The notes under the pieces were generated by a model, which made no database searches, was not told the origin of the DNA, and saw only the letters and a program-made list of their open reading frames with translations. From Micromonospora sp. BL4 (GTDB taxonomy: Bacteria > Actinomycetota > Actinomycetes > Mycobacteriales > Micromonosporaceae), in contig NZ_RCVJ01000181.1 in the NCBI RefSeq assembly GCF_003667505.1, positions 1 to 64,000 of the forward strand: 64,000 nt of DNA, written 5' to 3'. This document shows positions 8,959 to 17,376 of the stretch, in pieces (the first letter of the stretch is position 1; the number at the start of each line of letters is the position of its first letter). The position numbers and the translations under genes are program-made.

Positions 8959-9801
8959 TCAGGGCAGCGGGCAGGCTTCCCGCCAGGCGTCCAGCGTCCG
9001 CTCCTTGCGGATGGACGCGAAGCCGTAGCCGACCGTGGTGACGCAGAAGTCGTCGGTCGAGCCGGTGTACTCGACGTGGAAGACCGGCTTGTCGGCGTCG
9101 GCGAAGGGCAGCAGCTTGGCGCACTGGTCCAGCCGGACGCACTCCTCGTTGACCGCGAAGTCGAAGTCCGGGGCCAGCGCGGCGAGCTGCGGCACATCGT
9201 TGATCAGCCCGGGGGAGAGGTCCAGCGACCGGGCCAGCCGGGCCAGCCGGCGGTTGAACAGCAGTTGGCTGTCGAAGTCGAGTGGGAAGCCGGTGCGTTG
9301 CGCGTACCCGTCGGCGTCGGCCAGCGCCACCGCGCCGAAGCCCTTGCCGCGGCAGAGCCGGAACCGGTCGGCCAGCACCGGTTCGAGGTCGTCCCACCGC
9401 CGGACGTCCAGCCACCGGCTGCCGGGTTGCCGGCCGGTCGAGCCCTGCACGGCGGCCGGGAGCCGGCTGGCGTCCGGGTCGCCCGAGCGGACCGAGCCGA
9501 CGTACACCTGGCAGATCAGCCGGCGGTTCCGCGAGCGCAGCTCGGCGGTCTGCGCGGCGGTGGTGGCCGCCGGATCGAGCAGGAAGACGTCGGCGTCCAC
9601 CGCCGGGTCGAGCGGCCCGTGCAGTTGCCACTGCCACTGCCAGTGCCGGGCCTGTTCGGCCGGCCACCGGGTGGGCGCGCCGGGCGGGGTGATCTCGGGC
9701 CGACAGCCGTACGCCGGCACCACCACGACGAGCGCGACGCAGACCGACACGATTCGGCGCAGCGGGCGTACGACGGCGCGTCGCCGCGGCCGGATCCGCA
9801 T
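8959..9801 (-). CDS. GH114-like endo-alpha-1,4-polygalactosaminidase family lipoprotein
   Basis: This is a 280-aa exported protein. An Arg-rich start is followed by a hydrophobic segment (RIVSVCVALVVVVPAYGC) and a cysteine in lipobox-like position, suggesting a lipoprotein. The mature part begins with the substrate-fold motif WQWQLHGPLD and continues through FLLDPAATTA, LICQVYVGS, GFGAVALADADGY and DFAVNEECVRLDQC. This is the TIM-barrel pattern of the GH114/TM1410-type polygalactosaminidase family. Six or so cysteines could form disulfides. The ATG at 9801 is the only start that includes the signal. The likely role is hydrolysis of extracellular alpha-1,4-linked galactosaminoglycan or a related polymer; the substrate is inferred from the family. 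Confidence 0.8.
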   Translation of the reverse strand: MRIRPRRRAVVRPLRRIVSVCVALVVVVPAYGCRPEITPPGAPTRWPAEQARHWQWQWQLHGPLDPAVDADVFLLDPAATTAAQTAELRSRNRRLICQVYVGSVRSGDPDASRLPAAVQGSTGRQPGSRWLDVRRWDDLEPVLADRFRLCRGKGFGAVALADADGYAQRTGFPLDFDSQLLFNRRLARLARSLDLSPGLINDVPQLAALAPDFDFAVNEECVRLDQCAKLLPFADADKPVFHVEYTGSTDDFCVTTVGYGFASIRKERTLDAWREACPLP

Positions 9802-9920
9802 CGGCAGCTCCCGGGTCCCGGGCGGCCCGGCGCCGCCCTCACCGGTACGCCGACGCCCCCACGCTCCGGCCCGGCGTACCTCACCGGGTCAACGAGCGCG
9901 GGGGCGGGGACGACGCGCGG

Positions 9921-11045
9921 TCAGCGCGGTGCCGCGAAGACCTGCGTCCAGTACGGCCCGTTGCTGTTGGCGATACCGACGCCGATCTCGGTGAACGCGC
10001 AGTTCAGGATGTTCGCCCGGTGGCCCGAGCTGTTCATCCAGGCGTCCATCACGGCGGCCGGGTTCTTCTGGTTCCACGCCACGTTCTCGCCGTAGGTGCG
10101 CCAGGCGTAGCCCACGCGGTCCAGCCGGGCGCCGGCGTTGCTGCCGTCGCTGCCGGTGTGCGACATGTTCTGGTGGTCGGCCTGATCCTGGCTGTGCCGC
10201 TGGGCGGCGGTCATCAGCTTGTCGTCGATGCTCAGCGCCTTGCAGCCGGCCTTGGCCCGTTCGGCGTTGACCAGGTCCACCACCTCGCGGGCCTGGGCGC
10301 TGACGGTGCCGCCGCCGCTGCCGCTGCCGCCGGAGCCCGTGCCGTTGGTGGCGCTCGGCGCGCTGGTACGCGGGGTGCTGCGCCGCGAGGCGGCGGTGGT
10401 GCGCGACGACGCCGGGGTGGGCTTGACGACCTTGCTCGGCGTCGGGCTCGGTCGCGCCGAGGTGGGCGCGGCGGTCGGGGAGGGAGCGACCAGGCTGTCG
10501 ACCGCCGGCTCCTCGGTCGGCACCGCCGGCGCGGCGGCGAGGGTGTCGTCGACGGCGGTCGGCTCGCTGGCCGTGCCGTCGCCGCCGGGCATCGCGAGCG
10601 CGCCGATGCCGAGGCTCACCACGAGCGTGGCCGCCGCGGCGGCGCCCCCGATCATCAGCGGCCGACGCCAGCGCCGCGGCGAGCGGTGCCGCCCCTCGCC
10701 CTGCCGGCCGACGCCGTTCGGACCGGTCTGCCAGTCGTCGGTGGTCTCCGCACCGGGGGCGTCGCCGCGCCAGCCGCCGGTCGGCTCGTCGTCCTGCTGG
10801 TACGCGGGCTCGTACGCCGGCCAGCCGGCGGCGTGGTCCCCGGCGGGGGCCGCCGGTTCCTGCTGCCAACCGGCGGCGGGCTGCGTCCGCTGCCACTCGT
10901 CTCCGGGCTGGTCGGGGTCGCCGTCACCGAACAGGTAGGCCGAGCGAGGTTCCGGTCGATCCCTCAGCCAGTCCGGCTCGTCGGTCGGCCGCTCGGCGCG
11001 CCGGGGGGCGCCGTTCGGGTCCATCGGGTCGGTCCAGCCGTACAC
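9921..11045 (-). CDS. Membrane-anchored CAP (SCP/PR1) domain protein
   Basis: The 374-aa product has three parts. The first is an acidic, Trp/Gln/Pro-rich cytoplasmic N-terminus of about 130 residues. A single transmembrane helix follows (PLMIGGAAAAATLVVSLGIG, about 130-152), then a Pro/Thr/Ser-rich external stalk. The C-terminal CAP domain (about 250-374) shows VVDLVNAERAKAGCKALSID, HSQDQADHQNMSHTG, GENVAW and MNSSGHRANILN, which includes the conserved His and Glu residues of the fold. CAP domains in bacteria are mostly of unknown activity. GTG 11045 is chosen because GGAGG lies about 6 nt upstream. The topology suggests a surface protein tethered by its N-terminus. Confidence 0.88.
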   Translation of the reverse strand: MYGWTDPMDPNGAPRRAERPTDEPDWLRDRPEPRSAYLFGDGDPDQPGDEWQRTQPAAGWQQEPAAPAGDHAAGWPAYEPAYQQDDEPTGGWRGDAPGAETTDDWQTGPNGVGRQGEGRHRSPRRWRRPLMIGGAAAAATLVVSLGIGALAMPGGDGTASEPTAVDDTLAAAPAVPTEEPAVDSLVAPSPTAAPTSARPSPTPSKVVKPTPASSRTTAASRRSTPRTSAPSATNGTGSGGSGSGGGTVSAQAREVVDLVNAERAKAGCKALSIDDKLMTAAQRHSQDQADHQNMSHTGSDGSNAGARLDRVGYAWRTYGENVAWNQKNPAAVMDAWMNSSGHRANILNCAFTEIGVGIANSNGPYWTQVFAAPR

Positions 11046-11415
11046 GCACTGCCTCCACGGGATCGGTTGCGGGCCGGGGTGACGCTACGACTCGCCCACG
11101 ACCTGCGGCAACGTGGCTAAGGAAGAGTTAAGGGGAAGTCGGACGCCAGGGTGCGGACTTCCCGGAATTCCGGCGTACAGTAAAGGCGTCCGGACAGAGA
11201 GTGTCCGTGCCTTGAGGCAGCCCCCCGACAAGTGGACAGGTCGACGTAGAGATGATCTACGGCCTGCGAGAACTTGACGAAGGAGGGGTTTGCGGCTCAA
11301 TATATAGGTGTCGCCAGTCGCGCCCGGTCATGCCCAGATACAGCTGGAATGACAGTCGCGTATGAATGGGCGCGCGTTGGCCGGCCTTTCCGGCAGCGCA
11401 TATCAAGGAGTCAGC
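11046..11415. promoter_or_regulatory. Divergent intergenic region with possible promoter for the 64-aa gene
   Basis: The region serves two divergent genes, the CAP protein (-) and a small coiled-coil protein (+). TTGACG at 11274-11279 followed 19 bp later by AATATA (11299-11304), inside the unusually AT-rich AATATATAGG, is the best plus-strand promoter candidate. The spacing is slightly long. The rest of the region shows no ORF with codon structure. Confidence 0.4.
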
Positions 11416-11610
11416 ATGGCGAAGGCCCTCTACGGCCACGTAGGTGCAGCGCCCGACCGGCGTCTGCTCGACGAGGTCACCCGACTGCGTGCCAGGGTTC
11501 AGGCACTGGAGTTCGAGATCACGCGTCTGCGCGCCGACAACGATCGGCTCGCGGCGGCTGCGGCGGAAGCGGACGACCTGCTTCGTCTGGCCGAGCCGGC
11601 GCTGACCTGA
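11416..11610 (+). CDS. Small conserved actinobacterial coiled-coil protein
   Basis: This 64-aa protein starts MAKALYGHVGAAPDRRLL and then forms a heptad-rich helix (DEVTRLRARVQALEFEITRL). It ends EPALT. The same opening (MAKAL-GHVG) and closing (EPALT) are, from memory, shared by small proteins of Streptomyces and other actinobacteria with no assigned function. The ATG at 11416 has AAGGAG 6 nt upstream; an in-frame ATG at 11362 lacks one. It probably dimerises through the coiled coil. It stands alone between two long intergenic regions, suggesting its own promoter and substantial expression. Confidence 0.85.
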   Translation: MAKALYGHVGAAPDRRLLDEVTRLRARVQALEFEITRLRADNDRLAAAAAEADDLLRLAEPALT

Positions 11611-11978
11611 TCTTCGGGGTCGGAAAACTGAATCGCACCATCGCAAAAATGCGCGCCGACACCTGTGTGCCGGCGCGCAACGCTGTCCGGCCCCTTTCCC
11701 GGTCGGCTATTTATGATCTTGTCTCGAGCGGCGTTGGAACCGCGCCGGTTGTTTCCGGAAACGCGTCGGTCGACTTACTGATCATGAACGGTGTTTGTCT
11801 TTCTCGCCGCGTCCCGAACAACGGCGCCGTCGGTTCACGCTCGCGTCCCGCGCTCCCGACCGCCGCGCTTCGGGGCGGGTCGCGTGCCCGACCGCTCCCG
11901 CCACCGGGTTAGTCTGCGGGTTCACCAGGTCCGCGCAGCCGGCGACGGTACGGCGGCCACCGGACGAGGATCGAGAAG
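11611..11978. other. Intergenic region upstream of smc
   Basis: This is 368 bp without a supported gene. It holds an imperfect 12-bp-arm hairpin at 11651-11678, two AT-rich patches (GGCTATTTATGATCTTG near 11700 and TTACTGATCATGAACGG near 11776) and a TTAGTCT -10-like element near 11908, about 70 bp before smc, which could be the smc promoter. Confidence 0.4.
11651..11678. terminator. Hairpin after the 64-aa gene
   Basis: GCGCGCCGACAC and GTGCCGGCGCGC pair with one mismatch around a CTGT loop. It lies 40 bp after the small coiled-coil gene, so it may end that transcript. The only T-run (on the minus strand, after the stem) faces the wrong way for that gene, so the assignment is tentative. Confidence 0.45.
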
Positions 11979-14900
11979 GTGTATCTCAAGAGCCTGACGG
12001 TGCGGGGCTTCAAATCCTTCGCCTCCGCCACGACGTTGAAGCTGGAGCCCGGGATCACCTGCGTGGTGGGCCCGAACGGCTCCGGCAAGTCCAACGTCGT
12101 CGACGCCATCGCCTGGGTGCTCGGCGAGCAGGGCGCCAAGGCGCTGCGCGGCGGCAAGATGGAGGACGTCATCTTCGCCGGCACCGCCGGCCGGGCGCCG
12201 TTGGGCCGCGCGGAGGTCACCCTCACCATCGACAACACCGACGGCGCGCTGCCGATCGAGTACACCGAGGTCTCCATCACCCGCCGGATGTTCCGCTCCG
12301 GCGAGAGCGAGTACGAGATCAACGGCAACACCTGCCGGTTGCTGGACATCCAGGAGCTGCTCTCCGACTCGGGCATCGGCCGGGAGATGCACATCATCGT
12401 CGGCCAGGGCCGGCTCGACGGCATGCTGCACGCCAAGCCGGAGGATCGCCGGGCGTTCATCGAGGAGGCGGCCGGCGTCCTCAAGCACCGCAAGCGCAAG
12501 GAAAAGGCGCTGCGCAAGCTCGACGCGATGCAGGTGAACCTCAACCGCGTGACCGACCTGACCGCCGAGCTGCGCCGCCAACTCAAACCGCTGGGCCGGC
12601 AGGCGGAGGTGGCCCGGCGGGCCGCCGCCATCCAGGCCAATCTGCGTGACGCCCGGCTGCGGCTGCTCGCCGACGACCTGGCCACCCTGCGGACCACGCT
12701 CGACCGGGAGATCGCCGACGAGACCGCGCTGCGGGAGCGGCGTGAGCAGGTCGAGGCCGAGCACGCCGAGGTGCAGGGTCGGCTGGGTGAGCTGGAGGCC
12801 GCGCTCGCCGAGGACGCTCCGCTGCTCGCCGCCGCCCAGGACACCTGGTACAAGCTGTCCGCCCTGCAGGAACGTTTCCGCTCGATCGAGCAGCTGGCCC
12901 GGGAACGGCTGCGGCACCTGAGCGCCACCGGCGACGACGAGCGGACCGGCCGCGACCCGGACCAGCTGGAGGCCGAGGCCGAGCGGGTCCGCGAGCAGGA
13001 GGAGGAGCTGCGCGCGGCGCTCACCGACGACCAGATCCGGCTGGCCGAGGCCGTGGAGCACCGCCAGGAGCTGGAACGTCAGCTCGCCGCCGCCGAACGC
13101 GAGCTCGTGGCGGCCGCCAAGGCCATCGCCGACCGGCGCGAGGGGATGGCCCGGCTCACCGGCCAGGTCAACTCGGCCCGGGCTCGGACCACCAGCGCCG
13201 GCGAGGAGATCGAACGGCTCGCCGTCGCGCACGCCGACGCGTTGGGTCGCGCCGAGCAGGCGCAGGCCGACCTGGACGCGGTCTCCGCGCAGTCCACCGA
13301 GGCGGACCGGGACAACGCCGACCTGGACGCCCGGCACGCCGAGGCGGTCGCCGGCCAGGACCGGGCACAGGCCACCGTCCGGTCGCTGGCCGACGCCGAG
13401 CGGGCGGCCGAGAAGGACGCGGCCACCTGGAAGGCCCGGGAGGAGGCGCTCTCCCTGGGCCTGCGACGCAAGGACGGCGCCGGGGCGCTGCTCGCCCGAG
13501 CCGGCGACGTGCCCGGCCTGCTCGGCAGCCTCGCCGGGCTGCTCACCGTCGCCCCGGGCCACGAGGCCGCGCTGGCCGCCGCGCTCGGTGGCCTCGCCGA
13601 CGCGGTCGCCGTCAGCGGGGTGGACGAGGCCGTCGAGGCGATGCGACTGCTCAAGATCTCCGACGCCGGCCGGGCCGGCCTGCTCGTGGGCAGCCCGGCG
13701 GGACCGGGCATGACCGGCTCCGCCGACGCCCTGCGCCCGAAGCTGCCCGACGAGGCCCGCTGGGCCCCCGACCTGGTGGAGTGCAGCGCCGAGCTGCGTC
13801 CGGCGGTGCACCGGGCGCTGCGCGACGTGGTGCTCGTCGACGACCTGGCCGCCGCGGCCGACCTGGTCGCCGGCAACCCCGAGCTGCGCGCGGTCACGCC
13901 GGACGGGGACGTCGTCGGGGCGTACGCGGCGGCCGGCGGGTCGGCCAAGGCGCCCAGCTACATCGAGGTGCAGGCGGCCGTCGAGGAAGCCCGCAGCAAC
14001 CGGCTCACGGCCGAGCGCGCCGGCGCGGAGCTGCGCGACCAACTCGTCGAGGCACGCGCCGAGGTGGCCGCCGCCAAGGAGGCCGTGCAGCACGCCGCCG
14101 CCGAGAAGCGCGAGGCGGAGAGCCACCGCAACGCCGCCGCCCGTCGACTGGCCGAGCTGGGTGCGGCGGCCCGCTCGGCGAAGGCGGAGACCGACCGGCT
14201 CGGCGAGTCCCGGGCCCGCGCCGAGGCGGCCCGGCAGCGGGACCTCACCGCACTCGCCGAGCTGGAGGAACGGCTGCGGCTGGCCGAGGAGACCCCGGTC
14301 GACGCCGAGCCCTCCACCGAGGACCGGGACCAGCTCGCCGCGATGGTGCCGCAGGCGCGGCAGAACGAGATGGAGGTCCGGCTCGCGGTGCGTACCGCTG
14401 AGGAGCGGGTCGCCTCGATCGCCGGCCGGGCCGACTCGCTGGCCCGCCAGGCCACCGCGGAGCGGGCCGCACGGGAACGCGCCGCCGCCCGGCGGGCCGC
14501 CCGCACCCGGGGCGCGGGCATCGCCCGCGCTGTCGCCGGCGGCGCCCGGGAGGCGCTCACCCGGCTCACCACCTCGATTGCGGCGGCGGAGGAGCACCGC
14601 GACGCGGTGGCCCGGGAACGCGCCGCCCGCGAAGCGGAACTCCAGGAGGTACGCGGGGCCGCCAAGCGGTTCGGCGCGGAGCTGGAGCGGCTGACCAGCC
14701 AGGTGCACCGGGACGAGGTCGCCCGCGCCGAGCAGCGGCTGCGCATCGAGCAGCTGGAGGCGAAGGCTGCCGAGGACTTCGGGTTGGACGTGGAGACCCT
14801 GGTCGCCGAGTACGGCCCCACCCAGCCCGTTCCGCCCACCCAGGTCGACGTCGCGGCGGCCGAACGTGACGGTCTGCCGCTGCCCGAGCCGGTCCGCTAC

Positions 14901-15593
14901 GAGCGGCCGGTGCAGGAGAAGCGGGCCGCGAAGGCGGAACGCGAACTGGCCCTGCTCGGCAAGGTCAACCCGCTCGCGCTGGAGGAGTTCGCCGCGCTGG
15001 AGGAGCGTTACAAGTTCCTCTCCGAGCAGTTGGAGGACCTCAAGGCAACCCGGCGGGACCTGCTCACCGTGGTCAAGGACGTGGACGAGCGGATCCTGGA
15101 GGTCTTCGCCAGCGCCTTCGAGGACACCGCGCGCGAGTTCGAGCAGGTGTTCACCGTGCTCTTCCCCGGCGGCGAGGGTCGGCTGATCCTCACCGACCCC
15201 GACGACCTGCTCACCACCGGCGTCGAGGTGGAGGCCCGTCCGCCGGGCAAGAAGATCAAGAGGCTGTCCCTGCTCTCGGGTGGCGAGCGGTCGCTGACCG
15301 CGGTGGCCATGCTGGTGGCGATCTTCCGCGCGCGGCCCAGCCCGTTCTACATCATGGACGAGGTGGAGGCCGCCCTGGACGACGTGAACCTGGGCCGGCT
15401 GATCACGCTGCTGGCGCAGTTGCGGGAGAAGAGTCAGCTGATCGTCATCACGCACCAGAAGCGGACGATGGAGATCGCCGACGCGCTCTACGGCGTGACC
15501 ATGCGCAGCGGGGTCACCCAGGTGATCAGTCAGCGGCTCAACCGGGCCGACGAGGACGACCAGCGGCACGGCCGCGGCGAGGAGAACGGGTAG
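11979..15593 (+). CDS. smc: Chromosome segregation ATPase SMC
   Basis: SMC is the ATPase core of the condensin complex that compacts and segregates replicated origins, normally with ScpA and ScpB, which are not in this window. The 1204-aa length is typical. The N-terminal head has Walker A GPNGSGKS (31-38). A long coiled coil follows, then a hinge at about 508-680 (VPGLLGSLAGLLTV ... SYIEVQAAVEEA), and a second coiled coil. The C-terminal head carries the ABC signature LSGGERSL (about 1098) and Walker B FYIMDEVEAALD (about 1122). The start is a GTG with GAGAAG nearby. The downstream HAD gene overlaps the stop by 1 nt. Confidence 0.97.
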   Translation: MYLKSLTVRGFKSFASATTLKLEPGITCVVGPNGSGKSNVVDAIAWVLGEQGAKALRGGKMEDVIFAGTAGRAPLGRAEVTLTIDNTDGALPIEYTEVSITRRMFRSGESEYEINGNTCRLLDIQELLSDSGIGREMHIIVGQGRLDGMLHAKPEDRRAFIEEAAGVLKHRKRKEKALRKLDAMQVNLNRVTDLTAELRRQLKPLGRQAEVARRAAAIQANLRDARLRLLADDLATLRTTLDREIADETALRERREQVEAEHAEVQGRLGELEAALAEDAPLLAAAQDTWYKLSALQERFRSIEQLARERLRHLSATGDDERTGRDPDQLEAEAERVREQEEELRAALTDDQIRLAEAVEHRQELERQLAAAERELVAAAKAIADRREGMARLTGQVNSARARTTSAGEEIERLAVAHADALGRAEQAQADLDAVSAQSTEADRDNADLDARHAEAVAGQDRAQATVRSLADAERAAEKDAATWKAREEALSLGLRRKDGAGALLARAGDVPGLLGSLAGLLTVAPGHEAALAAALGGLADAVAVSGVDEAVEAMRLLKISDAGRAGLLVGSPAGPGMTGSADALRPKLPDEARWAPDLVECSAELRPAVHRALRDVVLVDDLAAAADLVAGNPELRAVTPDGDVVGAYAAAGGSAKAPSYIEVQAAVEEARSNRLTAERAGAELRDQLVEARAEVAAAKEAVQHAAAEKREAESHRNAAARRLAELGAAARSAKAETDRLGESRARAEAARQRDLTALAELEERLRLAEETPVDAEPSTEDRDQLAAMVPQARQNEMEVRLAVRTAEERVASIAGRADSLARQATAERAARERAAARRAARTRGAGIARAVAGGAREALTRLTTSIAAAEEHRDAVARERAAREAELQEVRGAAKRFGAELERLTSQVHRDEVARAEQRLRIEQLEAKAAEDFGLDVETLVAEYGPTQPVPPTQVDVAAAERDGLPLPEPVRYERPVQEKRAAKAERELALLGKVNPLALEEFAALEERYKFLSEQLEDLKATRRDLLTVVKDVDERILEVFASAFEDTAREFEQVFTVLFPGGEGRLILTDPDDLLTTGVEVEARPPGKKIKRLSLLSGGERSLTAVAMLVAIFRARPSPFYIMDEVEAALDDVNLGRLITLLAQLREKSQLIVITHQKRTMEIADALYGVTMRSGVTQVISQRLNRADEDDQRHGRGEENG

Positions 15594-16213
15594 TGGCTCG
15601 GGAACGCGCGACGGCGCTCCTGCTGGATCTGGACGGCGTACTGCGCCGATTCGACCCGGCGGTCGCCGCCGAGGTGGAGCGGGAGTACGGCCTGGCCGAC
15701 GGGGTTCTCACCGAGATCGCCATGCAGTGGGGCCGGCTCCGGCCGGTGCTCACCGGTCAGGTCAGCCACGCCGACTGGGTGAGCAGCGTGGCCGACGCGC
15801 TCGCCGAGCCGGCCGGCGGCCCGGAACGGGCCCGGGCGGCGGTGGAGCAGTGGCAGCGCCACCGGGGCGAGGTGGACACCGAGGTGCTCGACTTCGTCCG
15901 GGAGGTACGCGGCGCCGGGATCAAGGTGGGTCTGGCGACCAACGCCACCGACCTGCTCGACGCCGACCTGGCGACCCTCGGTCTGACCGGCGAGGTGGAC
16001 GTGGTGGTCAACTCCTCGACGCTGGGCGTGCACAAGCCCGCCCCGGAGTACTTCCAGGCCGCCTGCGTGGCACTGCGTACCCCGCCGGCCAAGGTGCTCT
16101 TCGTCGACGACGAGGACTGGGCGATCCGGGGCGCCCGCGCCGCCGGGCTGTCGGCGCACCGCTGGGGCGGCCACGGCGATCTGCGGTACCTGCGGGCGGC
16201 GTTGAACTACTGA
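15593..16213 (+). CDS. HAD-superfamily hydrolase
   Basis: This 206-aa phosphatase-like protein has the HAD motifs: nucleophile and acid/base aspartates in LLDLDGVL (Asp12 and Asp14), motif II Thr/Asn in LATNAT, motif III Lys in GVHKPAPEYF, and the metal-binding acidic pair in FVDDEDWAI. An alpha-helical cap of the small C1 type lies between motifs I and II. The substrate is unknown; family members dephosphorylate sugars or nucleotides. The GTG start at 15593 shares its G with the smc stop, so it is co-translated with smc. A strong hairpin follows. Confidence 0.87.
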   Translation: MARERATALLLDLDGVLRRFDPAVAAEVEREYGLADGVLTEIAMQWGRLRPVLTGQVSHADWVSSVADALAEPAGGPERARAAVEQWQRHRGEVDTEVLDFVREVRGAGIKVGLATNATDLLDADLATLGLTGEVDVVVNSSTLGVHKPAPEYFQAACVALRTPPAKVLFVDDEDWAIRGARAAGLSAHRWGGHGDLRYLRAALNY

Positions 16214-16240
16214 GCCGAAGACCGGCCGTCGCGGTATCGC

Positions 16241-16280
16241 CGATCTGGCGGCATTCGACCGAGGTGATGCCGCCAGATCG
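16241..16280. terminator. Perfect 14-bp palindromic hairpin between convergent genes
   Basis: CGATCTGGCGGCAT (16241-16254) is exactly complementary to 16267-16280, with a 12-nt loop. It sits between the ends of the HAD gene (+) and the DinB-like gene (-), where a bidirectional terminator is expected. No T-tract follows on either side. Confidence 0.75.
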
Positions 16281-16304
16281 CCGACCTGCCGTGGAGCAGT
16301 CCGG

Positions 16305-16826
16305 TCACTCGCCGGTGACGCCGTCGATGCGTTCCCGGATCAGGTCGGCGTGGCCGTTGTGCCGGGCGTACTCCTCGATCATGTGCACGTACACCCAGCG
16401 CAGGTTGAAGGTGCGTTTCTTCGCGCTGACCTCGGTGAACGTCTCGTCGAGCGAGTGGCCGGCGGCGGCCTCGCGGGCCAGCGCCACCTCGCGGTGGAAG
16501 ATGGCGAAATCGGTCTCGGCGTCCGCGGCGCTGACGTCGTGGTCGGCGTCCGGCGTCTCCGGGGTGAAGTACGGGTAGTCGACGCGCTCCCCGGCGAAGT
16601 TCTCCCGGAACCACCAGGCCTCGACCTCGGCCAGGTGCCGGACCAGACCGAGCAGGGTCAGCCCGGACGGCTCCACGCTGGGCGCGCGCAGCTGGGCCTC
16701 GGTCAGCCCGGCACACTTGAGCAGCAGTGTCTGACGGTGGTAGTCGAGCCAGCCGTCGAGCATGGTGCGCTCGTCGCCGACGTACGGTTCGGGGGTCCGG
16801 GTGATCTCCGGTGCGATCCAGGTCAT
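16305..16826 (-). CDS. DinB-family (DUF664) protein
   Basis: This 173-aa protein matches the DUF664/DinB four-helix-bundle family. Visible hallmarks are the opening ERTMLDGWLDYHRQTLLLKC, the metal-site helix LLGLVRHLAEVEAWWF and the late helix HMIEEYARHNGHADLIRERI, whose histidines supply the other ligands. In actinobacteria several members are mycothiol- or bacillithiol-dependent transferases, which is a possible but unproven activity. ATG 16826 is preferred over the in-frame ATG 16835 because GGGCAGG then lies at proper spacing. Confidence 0.85.
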   Translation of the reverse strand: MTWIAPEITRTPEPYVGDERTMLDGWLDYHRQTLLLKCAGLTEAQLRAPSVEPSGLTLLGLVRHLAEVEAWWFRENFAGERVDYPYFTPETPDADHDVSAADAETDFAIFHREVALAREAAAGHSLDETFTEVSAKKRTFNLRWVYVHMIEEYARHNGHADLIRERIDGVTGE

Positions 16827-16870
16827 GGCGCGCATCCTGCCCGGGATGCCCGACACTTCGCGACGGGTTA

Positions 16871-17365
16871 TCAGGGCACCACGACGACGGGCCAGCGGCC
16901 GGTGCGGACCAGGCGTGTGGCGACCGAGCCGACCAGCCGGTGACCGGCCTGCTCGGAGGCGCCGACGACCACCATGTCGGCCTGGAACTCGTCGGCCGCC
17001 GCGCACAGCTCGCCGTACGCGTCGCCGCGCCGGCACAGGAACGTCACCGGTAGGCCGAGCTCCTCGGCGCCGCGCCGGCACTCCCGGCGCAGCTCGTCGG
17101 CCAGCTCGTCGTGGGTGCGCTGCACGGCGCCCGCGTCCATCCCGGGCACCAGGGCGGACAGCCCGCTCGCCGAGCTGACGAAGAGCACCACCAGCGCGGC
17201 GCCCTGCCGGCGGGCCAGCCCGGCGGCGTAGGAGCCGGCCCGCTCGGAGGTGCGGGTGCCGTCCACGCCCACCATGATCACCCGGGGGCCGTCCGTGCCT
17301 CGTTCGAAGGGCAGCGGGCGGGTCCGGGGTCCGTACTCCTCGCGGTCAGGTGCTCCCACGCTCAT
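16871..17365 (-). CDS. Universal stress protein (single USP domain)
   Basis: The 164-aa product is a single Usp domain: IMVGVDGTRTSERAGSYAAG at the N-terminal strand-helix, then GAALVVLFVSS, and the C-terminal nucleotide-binding loop DMVVVGASEQAGHRLVGSVA. The usual GxxGxxxxxxxG(S/T) ATP motif is modified here (GASEQAGHRLVGSVATRLV), so nucleotide binding is uncertain. An AGGTGAGG ribosome site precedes the ATG. It follows the MFS exporter gene by 11 bp on the same strand, so the two are probably co-transcribed. Confidence 0.85.
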   Translation of the reverse strand: MSVGAPDREEYGPRTRPLPFERGTDGPRVIMVGVDGTRTSERAGSYAAGLARRQGAALVVLFVSSASGLSALVPGMDAGAVQRTHDELADELRRECRRGAEELGLPVTFLCRRGDAYGELCAAADEFQADMVVVGASEQAGHRLVGSVATRLVRTGRWPVVVVP

Positions 17366-17376
17366 GGCTGCCTACC

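Noticed and set aside
11922..15569. A 1215-codon open frame antisense to smc
   Set aside because: It is the mirror of the GC-rich smc coding region. Its product is a Leu/Gly/Arg/His-rich sequence without family motifs, while smc shows every expected domain.
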